Positions 1 to 7,637 of a stretch of DNA of 64,000 nt are shown here, in pieces (the first letter of the stretch is position 1; every line of letters starts with the position of its first letter). A program made the position numbers and the translations under genes. The stretch covers positions 28,074 through 92,073 of the forward strand of contig NZ_RHOG01000007.1 of the NCBI RefSeq assembly GCF_003946405.1, read 5' to 3'. This stretch comes from Lacticaseibacillus yichunensis (lineage in GTDB: Bacteria; Bacillota; Bacilli; Lactobacillales; Lactobacillaceae). The notes under the pieces were generated by a model that worked only from the letters and a program-made list of their open reading frames with translations, was not told the DNA's origin and made no database searches.

Positions 1-1837
1 TCACACGCTGGCGGGTGTAGCCCGTGAACCAGGCGTCTTTGGCGATGCCGGTCTGGTTGAGGGCGGGATTTGCGGCCAGTTCGGCTTCGCTGTAATCCGT
101 GGTCCCGGTCTTACCGGCCTGATAAAGTCCGCTGATCGCCGCGGAGGTCGCGGTGCCACTACCACTGAACACGCCCTTGAGCATGTCTGTGATCATGTAG
201 GCAGTGCTGGATTTCATGGCGCGATTACCATTGGCGGTAAAATCAACCGTGGTCCCATCCGGCTTCACGACTTTGCGGATATAAGTCGGCTCGTAATACG
301 TCCCGCCGTTGGCAAAAGCCCCATATGCGGCGGCCTCTTCCTCTGTTGTGACCGAGGCGCCGATCGCGCTTGAGCCATACTGCTCGTCTTTTGGCAGATC
401 GATGCCGAGGCCCTTGAGGAAGTTGACGGCTTTGGACATGCCGACTTCTTCCAGCGTGCGCACGGCCGGGACGTTACGGGACTGGACCAGCGCCGCACGC
501 ATTGACATCATGCCAAGATAGGTGCGGTCCCAGTCATACAGCTGGGTGCTGGTGCCAGGGTAGATGTACTTGCTGTCATCGAGCTGCTGGTAGGTGGAAT
601 AATTCAGATATTCGATTGCGGGGCCGTACGCCATCAGCGGCTTCATGGTCGACCCGTTGCTTCGGGTGTTGCGGGTCGCGCGGTTGAAGCCGAGCCGGAC
701 ATCCCCAGTTTTGCGGCCGCCGATCTGGGCGATCACATTCCCGGTGTTTGGATCCGTCATGGTGACGGCCACCTGCATCTTATTATCCGGGAAGGTGACG
801 TAATCGTCTGAATTGACGATCTCATACAACCGCTTTTGCGCCTTCATATTTAAATTGGTGTAGATTTTCAGGCCATCCGTGTAAGGGTTGGCGTTCATCT
901 TTTTCTTCACTTCGGCGATGACTTCCGTTAAATAGGAATCAATCACCTTGTCAGTTTCTGTTTCATTTTTCGCGGCGGTCTGCTTGACCAGACCATCTGT
1001 GATCGGCGTGGCCGTGGCCGCTGCTGCTTGGGCCTTGGTGATCTTCTTGTCGCGCAGCATCGCCGCAAGCACGGCATCGCGGCGGGTCTTTGCGGCTTCC
1101 GGATGCTCATAGGGGTCATAGCCGACCGGCGACTGCGGCATTCCGGCGATCAGCGCGGTCTGCGCCAGTGTCAGCTGCTTGAGGTCCTTCCCGTAATAGT
1201 ATTTGGCGCCGGTGGCCATTCCGTACTGACCATTGTCCATGTAGACTTTATTGATGTAGAATTCCAGAATTTGTTCCTTGGAGTAGGTCCGCTCGACTTG
1301 CATCGCAAGCCAGGCTTCCTGGGCCTTGCGCCGGAATGTCTGATCCGAGGCCTTGGTGGAAAAGACGGACAGTTTGACCAGCTGTTGGGTGAGGGTCGAG
1401 CCCCCTTCAAGCCCGGAGCCATTGCCCGTGAGCTTGCCGACCACGTTGTTCAGCGCCGCGCCACCGATACGAATCGGGTCGATGCCGAATTTTTCCTGGT
1501 AAAAACGCCGGTCTTCGATCGACACCACGGCCTGTTTCAACTGAGTCGGAATATTATTGGCACTGACGTAGACGGTATTTTTTGTGCCCAGGGTCGCGAA
1601 TTCTTTATTGTCGGCGGCGTAAAGAATGGCGCTACTGCCGTCGATCAAGTCGGCCTTGGTCAGTGTTGGGGCGTCTTTTGCATAATAAGCAAAAAGTCCG
1701 ACGCCTGCTGCCACCGCGGCCAAAAACAAAATGACCAGCCACTTCAAGACGGACAGGAACCGGTTGCGTTTTTTCTTCGGCTTGGTTGGCCGCTGGCGCC
1801 GTTTGGCCATGCGTGATGGCGCAGATTGATTAGCCAT
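1..1837 (-). CDS. pbp1A: Penicillin-binding protein 1A (class A), 3' end cut by window edge
   Basis: Bifunctional peptidoglycan glycosyltransferase/transpeptidase that polymerises and cross-links the cell wall at the outer face of the membrane. The visible 612 residues start MANQSAPSRMAKRRQ, a basic cytoplasmic tail, followed by one membrane anchor around residues 28-50. The glycosyltransferase domain shows EDRRFYQEKFGID near residue 105 and GGSTLTQQLVK. The transpeptidase domain shows the active-site STMK near residue 396, SRN near 452 and KTG near 575. The C-terminus lies beyond base 1. The start ATG (1835-1837) overlaps the recU stop by 8 bases, so the two are translationally coupled, the usual recU-ponA arrangement of Firmicutes. 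The family assignment is secure. Confidence 0.95.
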   Translation of the reverse strand, partial: MANQSAPSRMAKRRQRPTKPKKKRNRFLSVLKWLVILFLAAVAAGVGLFAYYAKDAPTLTKADLIDGSSAILYAADNKEFATLGTKNTVYVSANNIPTQLKQAVVSIEDRRFYQEKFGIDPIRIGGAALNNVVGKLTGNGSGLEGGSTLTQQLVKLSVFSTKASDQTFRRKAQEAWLAMQVERTYSKEQILEFYINKVYMDNGQYGMATGAKYYYGKDLKQLTLAQTALIAGMPQSPVGYDPYEHPEAAKTRRDAVLAAMLRDKKITKAQAAAATATPITDGLVKQTAAKNETETDKVIDSYLTEVIAEVKKKMNANPYTDGLKIYTNLNMKAQKRLYEIVNSDDYVTFPDNKMQVAVTMTDPNTGNVIAQIGGRKTGDVRLGFNRATRNTRSNGSTMKPLMAYGPAIEYLNYSTYQQLDDSKYIYPGTSTQLYDWDRTYLGMMSMRAALVQSRNVPAVRTLEEVGMSKAVNFLKGLGIDLPKDEQYGSSAIGASVTTEEEAAAYGAFANGGTYYEPTYIRKVVKPDGTTVDFTANGNRAMKSSTAYMITDMLKGVFSGSGTATSAAISGLYQAGKTGTTDYSEAELAANPALNQTGIAKDAWFTGYTRQRV

Positions 1838-2444
1838 GTTGGTGGGACCTCTTTTCAATAAGTTGATCGACAGCGCCTAAATACGGAATCAGCGGCTGCA
1901 GGGCAGGGTGGATCTCAAACCCGTTGGCCTCGATCTCCGTCAGCGGAATCGACTTGCGCCCGTCATCTTGCGCCGCCCGCCAGTATTCCAGCAAGGCGGA
2001 GGCTGGATAAACGAACAGGCGCTTGAGCGTGACAAAGCGAATCAGGGCAAAGCAGATGCCGTCTTGCGCGAGGCATGCCTTGAAATGCGCGACTTGATGC
2101 GGGTGAAAATTCTTGAGCGGAAAACTTTGCTTGTTCTTCGTTTCCTTGGCATCAAAATCGAGATAATACCCTTGATAAACGCCATTATAATCTGTGGTCG
2201 ACGGGGTCTTGAAATAAGCCTCGCGAATCACAGCTTGGCTGCGCTGGGGGTAATCGACTTTGACGATCTGAATCGGCGTCGGCTTTTTGTGGACCACCGC
2301 CAGCCCCGCCTGCAAGTAATAGGCGTTGCTGTCGTTGAGTTCCTCTTCAAGCGTCATGCCGCGGCCGCCGTATGTGGTCGCGGCCTGGCGCGTGGTTTGC
2401 ACGCCGCCTTGGTATGGCTTACCATTAGGGTAATGGATGGGCAT
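1830..2444 (-). CDS. recU: Holliday junction resolvase RecU
   Basis: Endonuclease that resolves four-way DNA junctions during recombination and chromosome segregation. The 204-residue product is typical length and starts MPIHYPNGKPY, with the N-terminal GGRGMTLEEELN region of the family. The nuclease core is visible as TDYNGVYQGYYLDFDAKET, with the Asp, Glu and Lys expected of the RecU metal site, then FPLKNFHPHQ. It is the first gene of the recU-pbp1A operon. An extended -10 element lies just upstream at 2465-2470. Neighbouring ypsA is divergent. Confidence is high from motif and synteny. Confidence 0.95.
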   Translation of the reverse strand: MPIHYPNGKPYQGGVQTTRQAATTYGGRGMTLEEELNDSNAYYLQAGLAVVHKKPTPIQIVKVDYPQRSQAVIREAYFKTPSTTDYNGVYQGYYLDFDAKETKNKQSFPLKNFHPHQVAHFKACLAQDGICFALIRFVTLKRLFVYPASALLEYWRAAQDDGRKSIPLTEIEANGFEIHPALQPLIPYLGAVDQLIEKRSHQHG

Positions 2445-2464
2445 AAGATCACACTCCTACCGCT

Positions 2465-2494
2465 ATTATAGCAATTACACGCGCCTGCGCCTAA
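2465..2494 (-). promoter_or_regulatory. Promoter of recU-pbp1A
   Basis: On the minus strand TTAGGC (2494-2489) and TATAAT (2470-2465) are separated by 18 bases. The -10 is preceded by TGC, giving an extended -10 (TGnTATAAT). It sits 20 bases upstream of the recU ATG in the divergent recU/ypsA gap. Confidence 0.6.
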
Positions 2495-2536
2495 TCAGGC
2501 CATTGCGCTAATTTTTCGAAAAGGAGGGCCTGTAAA

Positions 2537-3106
2537 TTGGGCAAACGCCTATGGGTCACAGGTTATCGCAGCTGGGAACTCAATGTGTATGGGCCCCAGG
2601 ACCCAAAACTTGCGGTGCTTAAATATATGTTAAAAAGCCATTTGCAGACCTTCCTGGATGACGGCGGCGAATGGGTCATCACAGGCGGTGAAATGGGCAT
2701 CGAGCAATGGGGCGCCAGCGTCGCATTGGCGATGAAACCGCAGTGGCCTTCACTCAAGGTGGCCGTGATGGTGCCTTTTGCGGATTTTGGTAATCGCTGG
2801 AATGAGGATAATCAGGCGACGCTGGCGACTCTGCGCCAACAGGTGGATTTTTCCGCCTCGACCTCAAGTGGGCCATATAAGCAACCGGCGCAATTGTCCG
2901 GCTACACCCGCTTCATGGTTCAGCACACCGATCAGGCGCTGATTGTGTATGATCCGGAGTTTGAGGGCAAGTCCAAGTTTGCCTATGAGGCGGCTGTCGC
3001 GGAAGGCAAAAGGCGGGACTATCCGATCGACTTGGTGACCATGCCGGATCTGGAAGAGGATGCGCGAAATTACGGGGAGCAGCAAGCCGCGCAGCAGGAT
3101 GAATAG
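2537..3106 (+). CDS. ypsA: YpsA/DUF1273 family SLOG-superfamily protein
   Basis: The 189-residue protein starts at TTG 2537, chosen because AAGGAGG lies at 2521-2527 and the family begins with a short strand (GKRLWVTGYRSWEL). TGYRSWE, VITGGEMGIEQW and FADFGNRWNEDN are hallmarks of the YpsA/DUF1273 family, a SLOG (LOG-like, nucleotide-binding) fold. In Bacillus and Staphylococcus YpsA is linked to cell division and oxidative stress, but its biochemical role is not settled. It lies beside gpsB, as in other Firmicutes. The end is rich in Gln and acidic residues. Confidence 0.88.
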   Translation: MGKRLWVTGYRSWELNVYGPQDPKLAVLKYMLKSHLQTFLDDGGEWVITGGEMGIEQWGASVALAMKPQWPSLKVAVMVPFADFGNRWNEDNQATLATLRQQVDFSASTSSGPYKQPAQLSGYTRFMVQHTDQALIVYDPEFEGKSKFAYEAAVAEGKRRDYPIDLVTMPDLEEDARNYGEQQAAQQDE

Positions 3107-3130
3107 GTAGGACGAGAAGCAGAAGGGTCA

Positions 3131-3409
3131 AGACCTAGCTGTCCACCCCTAAAACGCTCGGCTACGCACCCTCAAGTTGGGCTTCGCGGGGCAGTGGTGG
3201 CACATCTAGTCGTCCCAGCCACTCGATGGCCGAGTGCGCCATCAAGTGTCTAGGCCGCACTAGCTGTCCACCCCTGAGCGCCCCGCTACGCACCCTCAAG
3301 TTGGGCTTCGGCCCGCATGGCGGGGATATCTAACTGTCTCGTCCACTCGTTGGCCAAGTGCGCCACCAAGCACCCGAGCCAAGTTAGCTACCCCGCCATC
3401 CCGCGGGCC
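3131..3409. repeat. Family A palindromic array, two units plus orphan half unit
   Basis: This fills most of the 394-bp gap between ypsA and gpsB. Unit 1 (3186-3286, 101 bp) has outer arms GCGGGGC/GCCCCGC and inner arms GATGGC/GCCATC. Unit 2 (3311-3408, 98 bp) has outer arms GCCCGC/GCGGGC, then GGCGGGG/CCCCGCC, CTAAC/GTTAG and TTGGC/GCCACCAA. Start-to-start distance is 125 bp. The units are joined by a linker containing CGCACCCTCAAGTTGGGCTT. An orphan right half unit (3131-3160) opens the array. No coding potential is seen. Confidence 0.85.
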
Positions 3410-3500
3410 TACGCACCCTGACAAACTTGTCATTCTCAACGGGCAAATTATATGTTACAATCAATCTATCCTGTGCTTTAGATCAACGAGGTGTTTCCTT

Positions 3501-3911
3501 ATGGATAGCAATACAAACAACAACGCGACCGGTTTTTCCATCCTCTATAGTCCCAAGGATATTCTGGATAAGCACTTTAAAAACAAGGTTCGCGGTTATG
3601 ATCAAGATGAGGTCGATGAGTATCTCGACGGCATCATCAAGGACTATGAGAGTTTCACCGCCGAGATCGACCGGTTGAATGAGGAGAACGCGCGTCTGTT
3701 CAGTCGCGTTGATGAGCTGACCAAACAGCTCAACGTCTCTAAGAGTGTTGCGGCCCAAACGCCGCAGCAGCCGACAGCGAACGTGACGAACTACGATATT
3801 TTGAAGCGCTTGAGCAACCTTGAGCGCCACGTGTTCGGCAGTAAGCTTTCTGATGGCGGCCAAAGCAATAACGCCGATAGCAACAATGGCGGCGGGATCG
3901 ACCAATATTAA
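3501..3911 (+). CDS. gpsB: Cell division regulator GpsB
   Basis: Small cytoplasmic DivIVA-like protein that coordinates the switch between septal and side-wall peptidoglycan synthesis and binds class A PBPs. The 136-residue length fits. The N-terminal DivIVA-type domain is clear (SPKDILDKHFKNKVRGYDQD, then a coiled coil around residues 40-72 with YESFTAEIDRLNEENARL). A low-complexity linker follows, then a short C-terminal helix (YDILKRLSNLERHVFG). Its position between ypsA and rnpB, with pbp1A close by, is the standard Firmicutes context. A possible promoter (TTGTCA, 16 bases, TATATG) lies in 3425-3460. Confidence 0.95.
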   Translation: MDSNTNNNATGFSILYSPKDILDKHFKNKVRGYDQDEVDEYLDGIIKDYESFTAEIDRLNEENARLFSRVDELTKQLNVSKSVAAQTPQQPTANVTNYDILKRLSNLERHVFGSKLSDGGQSNNADSNNGGGIDQY

Positions 3912-3916
3912 ACCAA

Positions 3917-4294
3917 TTTGTAAATCTCGAGTGATCGCGGTCTGCATCTGCAGGCTGAGGAAAGTCCATGCCCGCACAAGCTGAAATGCTTGTAGTGTTC
4001 GTGCCAGGCCCAATAAGCCTGGGCACCCAGTAATGGGTGACGGCAGTCGATGGCGCTAAGGGCAACTATGTGCCGATCGACTCTAAGGTGCCACAGTGAC
4101 GATACGTAGCTGGAAACGGCTGCGGTGGAACGGGTAAACCCCGCGAGCGAGTAACCCAAACTTTTGGTAGGGGCGCTATGCCATGGGAATCAAACCAACG
4201 GCAAAGCAGCGGTAACGCTGAGATAGATGATCACTGAAGGGACGTCTGCCTGAAGGCGTTCTGGAACAAAACATGGCTTATAGAGATTTACAAA
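3917..4294 (+). ncRNA. rnpB: RNase P RNA (type B)
   Basis: Catalytic RNA of ribonuclease P, which trims tRNA 5' leaders. The conserved GAGGAAAGTCCATGC block begins at 3958, and the family's characteristic 3' end ACATGGCTTATAGAG is at 4271-4285. The ends are set by the P1 helix: TTTGTAAATCTC (3917-3928) pairs perfectly with GAGATTTACAAA (4283-4294), giving about 378 nt. It follows gpsB closely and is followed by a strong terminator. Confidence 0.95.
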
Positions 4295-4300
4295 CAGGCA

Positions 4301-4329
4301 CAGCTCGGGGCGACCCGGGCTGTTTTTTT
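4301..4329 (+). terminator. Rho-independent terminator of rnpB
   Basis: Stem CAGCTCGGG/CCCGGGCTG (one G-T pair), short loop, then seven T residues starting at 4323. Confidence 0.9.
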
Positions 4330-4484
4330 GAACAAGAACCCGGCAACGCATGAGCGGCGCCGGATAAAAATGTTTTCCAAGCGTCGGTGATCCAGCGAGC
4401 CCGATTTCGCGGAACCGCGTCAGAGGTTTTCAGTTTCAGCAGTTGTCTCTTCCACTTTTCGCGTTTATACAAAGGAGCACTCCC

Positions 4485-5609
4485 ATGCAATTTCATCTTC
4501 TCGCCACCATGGCGGCTGGGCTCGAGAGCCTGACCACCAAAGAGTTGCAAGACCTCGGCTACAAGACCCGCACCGAAAATGGCAAAGTCTACTTCGACGG
4601 CGATGAATCGGCGATCGCCACGGCCAACATCTGGCTGCGGACCGCGGATCGCATCAAGATCGTGGTCGGCCAGTTCCAGGCGCTTTCCTTTGACGACCTG
4701 TTTGAAGGCGTCAAGGCCTTGCCATGGGATCAATATTTGCCGATGGACGCTGCCTTTCCTGTGGCCGGCCGAGCGGTGCGCTCCAAGTTGCACTCCGAGC
4801 CCGATGCGCAGGCAATCACGAAAAAAGCGATCGTTGAAAAGTTAGCAGGCGTGTACCATCGCCGCGGTCGTTTACCAGAAACAGGGGATCTGTACCCACT
4901 TGAGGTGTCGATCTTAAATGACGTTGCGACCCTGACCATCGATACGACGGGCGACAGTTTGTTCAAGCGCGGCTACCGAATCGCCAAAGGGGATGCGCCG
5001 TTGAAGGAAAACTTCGCGGCCGCGTTGGTCATGTTGACGAATTGGCATCCCGACATGCCATTTTATGATCCGACCACGGGCTCGGGCACCATTCCGATCG
5101 AAGCCGCGCTGATCGGCCACAACATCGCGCCGGGCTTGCAGCGGCATTTTACCTTTGAGCATTTCTTCTTCATGCAGCCGCAAGTTCTGGCGGACGCCAA
5201 AGACGCCGCGATGGATCAGGCGGATTTTGACCGCGAGCTCGACATACTCGGCGCTGACCTGGACCAAAATATGATCGAGACCGCCCGCGTCAATGCCAAG
5301 CAGGCCGGCCTGCTGCACAGCATTCAGTTCAAGCAGCTAGCGGTCAAGGACTTCCGCACCGACAAGCCCCGCGGCGTGATCGTCTCCAACCCGCCATACG
5401 GGAAGCGGCTGAATGACTTGGCCGCCGCGCGTCGCCTGTACAAGGAAATGGGTGACGTTTACCGCCCAATGACCGGCTGGAGCAAGTATATTCTGACCGC
5501 CGATCTGGAATTTGAAAAGTCATTCGGGCAACGGGCCACCAAGCGGCGCAAACTCTATAACGGGGCCATGCGCACGGATTATTTTCAGTATTGGGCCACA
5601 ACTCGATAA
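4485..5609 (+). CDS. ypsC: THUMP-domain RNA methyltransferase (RlmL/YpsC-like)
   Basis: Predicted SAM-dependent N2-guanine methyltransferase acting on 23S rRNA; family members include the N-terminal half of E. coli RlmL. The start ATG 4485 is chosen from AAAGGAG at 4471-4477, giving 374 residues. An N-terminal ferredoxin-like plus THUMP region covers roughly residues 1-165. A Rossmann methyltransferase domain follows, with DPTTGSGTIPIEAA (SAM motif I) and the catalytic SNPPYG near residue 302. It forms part of the conserved ypsA-gpsB-rnpB-ypsC cluster and ends in a strong terminator. The exact rRNA target is inferred from the family. Confidence 0.9.
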   Translation: MQFHLLATMAAGLESLTTKELQDLGYKTRTENGKVYFDGDESAIATANIWLRTADRIKIVVGQFQALSFDDLFEGVKALPWDQYLPMDAAFPVAGRAVRSKLHSEPDAQAITKKAIVEKLAGVYHRRGRLPETGDLYPLEVSILNDVATLTIDTTGDSLFKRGYRIAKGDAPLKENFAAALVMLTNWHPDMPFYDPTTGSGTIPIEAALIGHNIAPGLQRHFTFEHFFFMQPQVLADAKDAAMDQADFDRELDILGADLDQNMIETARVNAKQAGLLHSIQFKQLAVKDFRTDKPRGVIVSNPPYGKRLNDLAAARRLYKEMGDVYRPMTGWSKYILTADLEFEKSFGQRATKRRKLYNGAMRTDYFQYWATTR

Positions 5610-5618
5610 AGACTACCA

Positions 5619-5652
5619 GCGTTCCGCATTCGAGGCGGAACGCTTTTTTTTT
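5619..5652 (+). terminator. Terminator after the RlmL-like gene
   Basis: Perfect 9-bp stem GCGTTCCGC/GCGGAACGC, 7-base loop and nine T residues. Confidence 0.95.
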
Positions 5653-5695
5653 AACCCAACACAGGGCTATAATGGGCAAAAAAGGGAGGGCCGCT

Positions 5696-6622
5696 ATGAA
5701 AACCCTAACATTGTTCGCATTGCCAGAAGGTGGGCGCCAGACGCTGGAAAAGGCTGGGGTCACCGTGCTCGATGAGGCGCAGTATGACCCGAGCCAGGCC
5801 GGGTCTATCGACGCGATTCTCGGCTGGAACGACACCGGGCGCGCGCTGGTCGAAGGGCCAAACCAGGTGCAATTCATTCAGACCATGTCCGCCGGGGTCG
5901 ACTATTTGCCGTTGAAGGCGCTGGCGGCGCAACACATTCTGGTGGCCAACACCGCCGGCATTCACGCGGTGCCGATCGCCGAAAGTGTCACAGGGATGAT
6001 GTTGGCATTTGCTCGCGGCCTGTATCCGCTGGCAGCGCAGTGGGAGACAACTGCCCGCGACAGGATGTGGACCGCCGCAGGGAAAACTGCCGTCGTGTTT
6101 GGCACCGGGCACATCGGGCAAGCCATCGCCCAGCATTTGGATGCGCTTGGCATGACGGTCAATGGGGTCAGTCGGCATGGCGAGGCTAAGCCCGGATTCG
6201 CCCAGGTCGCAACGACTGAAAGTGGGCGCGCCCTTTGCCAAAACGCGCAGGTGATCGTCAACGTGATGCCGCTGACCCCGGCGACGCATCATTATTTTGA
6301 TCATTCCTTTTTCGCTCATCTGACCAGCCACCCCCTGTTCATCAATGTGGGACGCGGGCCTTCTGTGGATACGGCGGCGTTGATCGAGGCGCTTGAGAAC
6401 CACTGGGTGAGTGGGGCGGCGCTTGACGTTTTTGAACAAGAGCCGCTGCCGGCGGATTCGGGCTTGTGGACCCGGCCGGACGTGCTGGTCACACCGCATT
6501 TGTCCGGAACGGTTGAACAATTGCGCCAGCAAGTCTTCAATATTTTTTGGCCAAATCTTCAACAGCTGATGGCGACGGGGACTTTAAGGAAGAATCAAGT
6601 GGATCTGGCTGCGGGGTATTGA
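5696..6622 (+). CDS. D-2-hydroxyacid dehydrogenase family protein
   Basis: Cytosolic NAD(P)H-dependent oxidoreductase of the 2-hydroxyacid dehydrogenase family, reducing a 2-keto acid to the D-hydroxy acid or the reverse. It starts at ATG 5696 (GGGAGGG upstream; a TATAAT at 5668-5673 may be its -10) and has 308 residues. The Rossmann motif FGTGHIGQAIAQHL lies near residue 140. The catalytic Arg is in NVGRGPSVD, the Glu in FEQEPL and the His in TPHLSG. The substrate cannot be read from the sequence. It could be a glyoxylate/hydroxypyruvate-type or a 2-hydroxyisocaproate-type enzyme. It appears to be monocistronic. Confidence 0.85.
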   Translation: MKTLTLFALPEGGRQTLEKAGVTVLDEAQYDPSQAGSIDAILGWNDTGRALVEGPNQVQFIQTMSAGVDYLPLKALAAQHILVANTAGIHAVPIAESVTGMMLAFARGLYPLAAQWETTARDRMWTAAGKTAVVFGTGHIGQAIAQHLDALGMTVNGVSRHGEAKPGFAQVATTESGRALCQNAQVIVNVMPLTPATHHYFDHSFFAHLTSHPLFINVGRGPSVDTAALIEALENHWVSGAALDVFEQEPLPADSGLWTRPDVLVTPHLSGTVEQLRQQVFNIFWPNLQQLMATGTLRKNQVDLAAGY

Positions 6623-6692
6623 TGCATTTTTGTCCCGGAACGGTTATACTAAAAATGTAATCGGTTTCAGCAAACAAAAGGAGGTCCTGCTC

Positions 6693-6920
6693 ATGGCGCA
6701 ACGCACCACTGAGATCATCAGCTTACTGGAGGATGCTTTACTGACAAAAAGGCCGGTCAAGATACACACGATCGACCGCAAGCAATTGCATGGGATCATT
6801 TCCGGCATCACCCCAGGGCTGGTCAAACCCTATCAGGAGCGAAGCACGGTCACCGTTGCCACCGACAAAGGCGACAAGCGTGTGCAGGAATATGCCATCA
6901 CCAAGATCGCTTGGGCGTGA
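6693..6920 (+). CDS. Small conserved-looking protein of unknown function, 75 aa
   Basis: The ATG at 6693 has an excellent ribosome binding site (AAAGGAGG, 6677-6684), and an in-frame 75-codon ORF follows with codon use like its neighbours. The product starts MAQRTTEIISLLEDALLTKR and continues with a beta-rich stretch (PVKIHTIDRKQLHGIISG, then TVTVATDKGDKRVQEYAITK). That pattern, a helix followed by a small beta-barrel, resembles YolD-like or Sm-like small proteins, but I do not recognise the family with confidence. A promoter-like GGTTATACT precedes it near 6645. No function is assigned. Confidence 0.7.
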   Translation: MAQRTTEIISLLEDALLTKRPVKIHTIDRKQLHGIISGITPGLVKPYQERSTVTVATDKGDKRVQEYAITKIAWA

Positions 6921-7005
6921 CATCAAAACTAAATAGCAAGAAGGCGCAGGACGAGATCAACGTCCTGCGTTTTCTTTTGGGGAGCCGCATAAATGTTAAG
7001 TTTTT

Positions 7006-7019
7006 CGTAAGCGTTCACA
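7006..7019. promoter_or_regulatory. Candidate cre (CcpA) site
   Basis: CGTAAGCGTTCACA matches the catabolite-response consensus TGWNANCGNTNWCA at every fixed position except the first (C for T). It lies 39 bp upstream of the -35 of the ncRNA promoter, an upstream position compatible with CcpA activation. Confidence 0.45.
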
Positions 7020-7057
7020 ATGTCGGCATAGCGGCGTTTCGTCGCAAACTGAAACCG

Positions 7058-7086
7058 TTGACAAAAAGTAAGCATCTGACTATACT
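7058..7086 (+). promoter_or_regulatory. Strong sigma-A promoter for a non-coding transcript
   Basis: Consensus TTGACA (7058-7063), a 17-base spacer, then TATACT (7081-7086). Transcription should begin near 7093. No ORF with a ribosome binding site follows. Confidence 0.75.
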
Positions 7087-7092
7087 GATCTC

Positions 7093-7481
7093 GTTAACTC
7101 GATTGCAGGTGTGGGCCTTGCTAACCCGCTGATCTCCTGTCCAATTCCTTCGGTGGTCCTGCCGGCCGAGTCCGGTTGCCGAACGATCGTAGCTTTCCCT
7201 TGAGTCTCATGGGGCCTGTCTCACCGGCGCTGGCGCGTGTTCGGCGATTCGGGTATAAGCGTTAACAACGGATGCCATTTTCATCTGGTGTTCAAAATGG
7301 GTCGGATGGATCACCGTGTGCCATCACAGCGGGTAGCACACGGTACATAGGGCGCGGCACCGACTCCCGCGCAGACAGCGGCACGTTCGTAACTGAAAAT
7401 TTCAAAAATGGGGCCTCTCGAGGCCTCTTTAGTGTGTCTTGAGGCGCCAACTGACGAAATTTTGCCGGTTGGCGTTTTTTT
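7093..7481 (+). ncRNA. Candidate stand-alone structured RNA, about 390 nt
   Basis: The unit runs from a near-consensus promoter to an intrinsic terminator with no credible ORF on the plus strand. It contains four independent hairpins: GCCGAAC/GTTCGGC (7178-7245), CCATTTT/AAAATGG (7275-7300), ACCGTGTGC/GCACACGGT (7313-7344) and GCGCGG/CCGCGC (7352-7372). A short GGCCT/AGGCC hairpin (7412-7425) and the terminator follow. It does not show the conserved blocks of tmRNA, SRP RNA or RNase P RNA, nor the T-box antiterminator sequence. A diverged 6S RNA or a new family are both possible. The terminator feature overlaps its 3' end. Confidence 0.55.
7445..7481 (+). terminator. Terminator of the candidate ncRNA
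   Basis: Stem CGCCAAC/GTTGGCG (7445-7451 with 7468-7474), followed by seven T residues. Confidence 0.85.
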
Positions 7482-7585
7482 GCGATGAAAAATTTTTTGC
7501 CAAAAGCTTCGTAGCGACCAAAATATTGAGGCAAATGAATTGGATCTGGTGTCTAATTGCTGCCAACTGGAAGATCCAGACAAGC

Positions 7586-7620
7586 AAAAAGGGCCAGGAC
7601 AAATTGGCTTATCCTGGCCC
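7586..7620 (-). terminator. Terminator of lplA
   Basis: On the minus strand GGGCCAGGA/TCCTGGCCC (7591-7599 with 7612-7620) is followed by five T residues. It is convergent with the ncRNA terminator. Confidence 0.9.
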
Positions 7621-7637
7621 CGGTTCGCGTGACTCGG

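Noticed and set aside
3131..3409. CRISPR array or tRNA cluster in the family A repeats
   Set aside because: Units are palindromic and their stem sequences vary. No identical direct repeats with unique spacers and no tRNA-like D, anticodon or T arms are present.
6911..7132. 73-codon ORF after the small unknown gene
   Set aside because: It has no ribosome binding site, runs across the ncRNA promoter and has a composition unlike its neighbours.
7093..7481. tmRNA, SRP RNA or T-box leader
   Set aside because: No GGGG...CCACCA ends or tag ORF, no GGAAGG-type SRP loop, and no AGGGTGG antiterminator block. No gene follows in the same direction.
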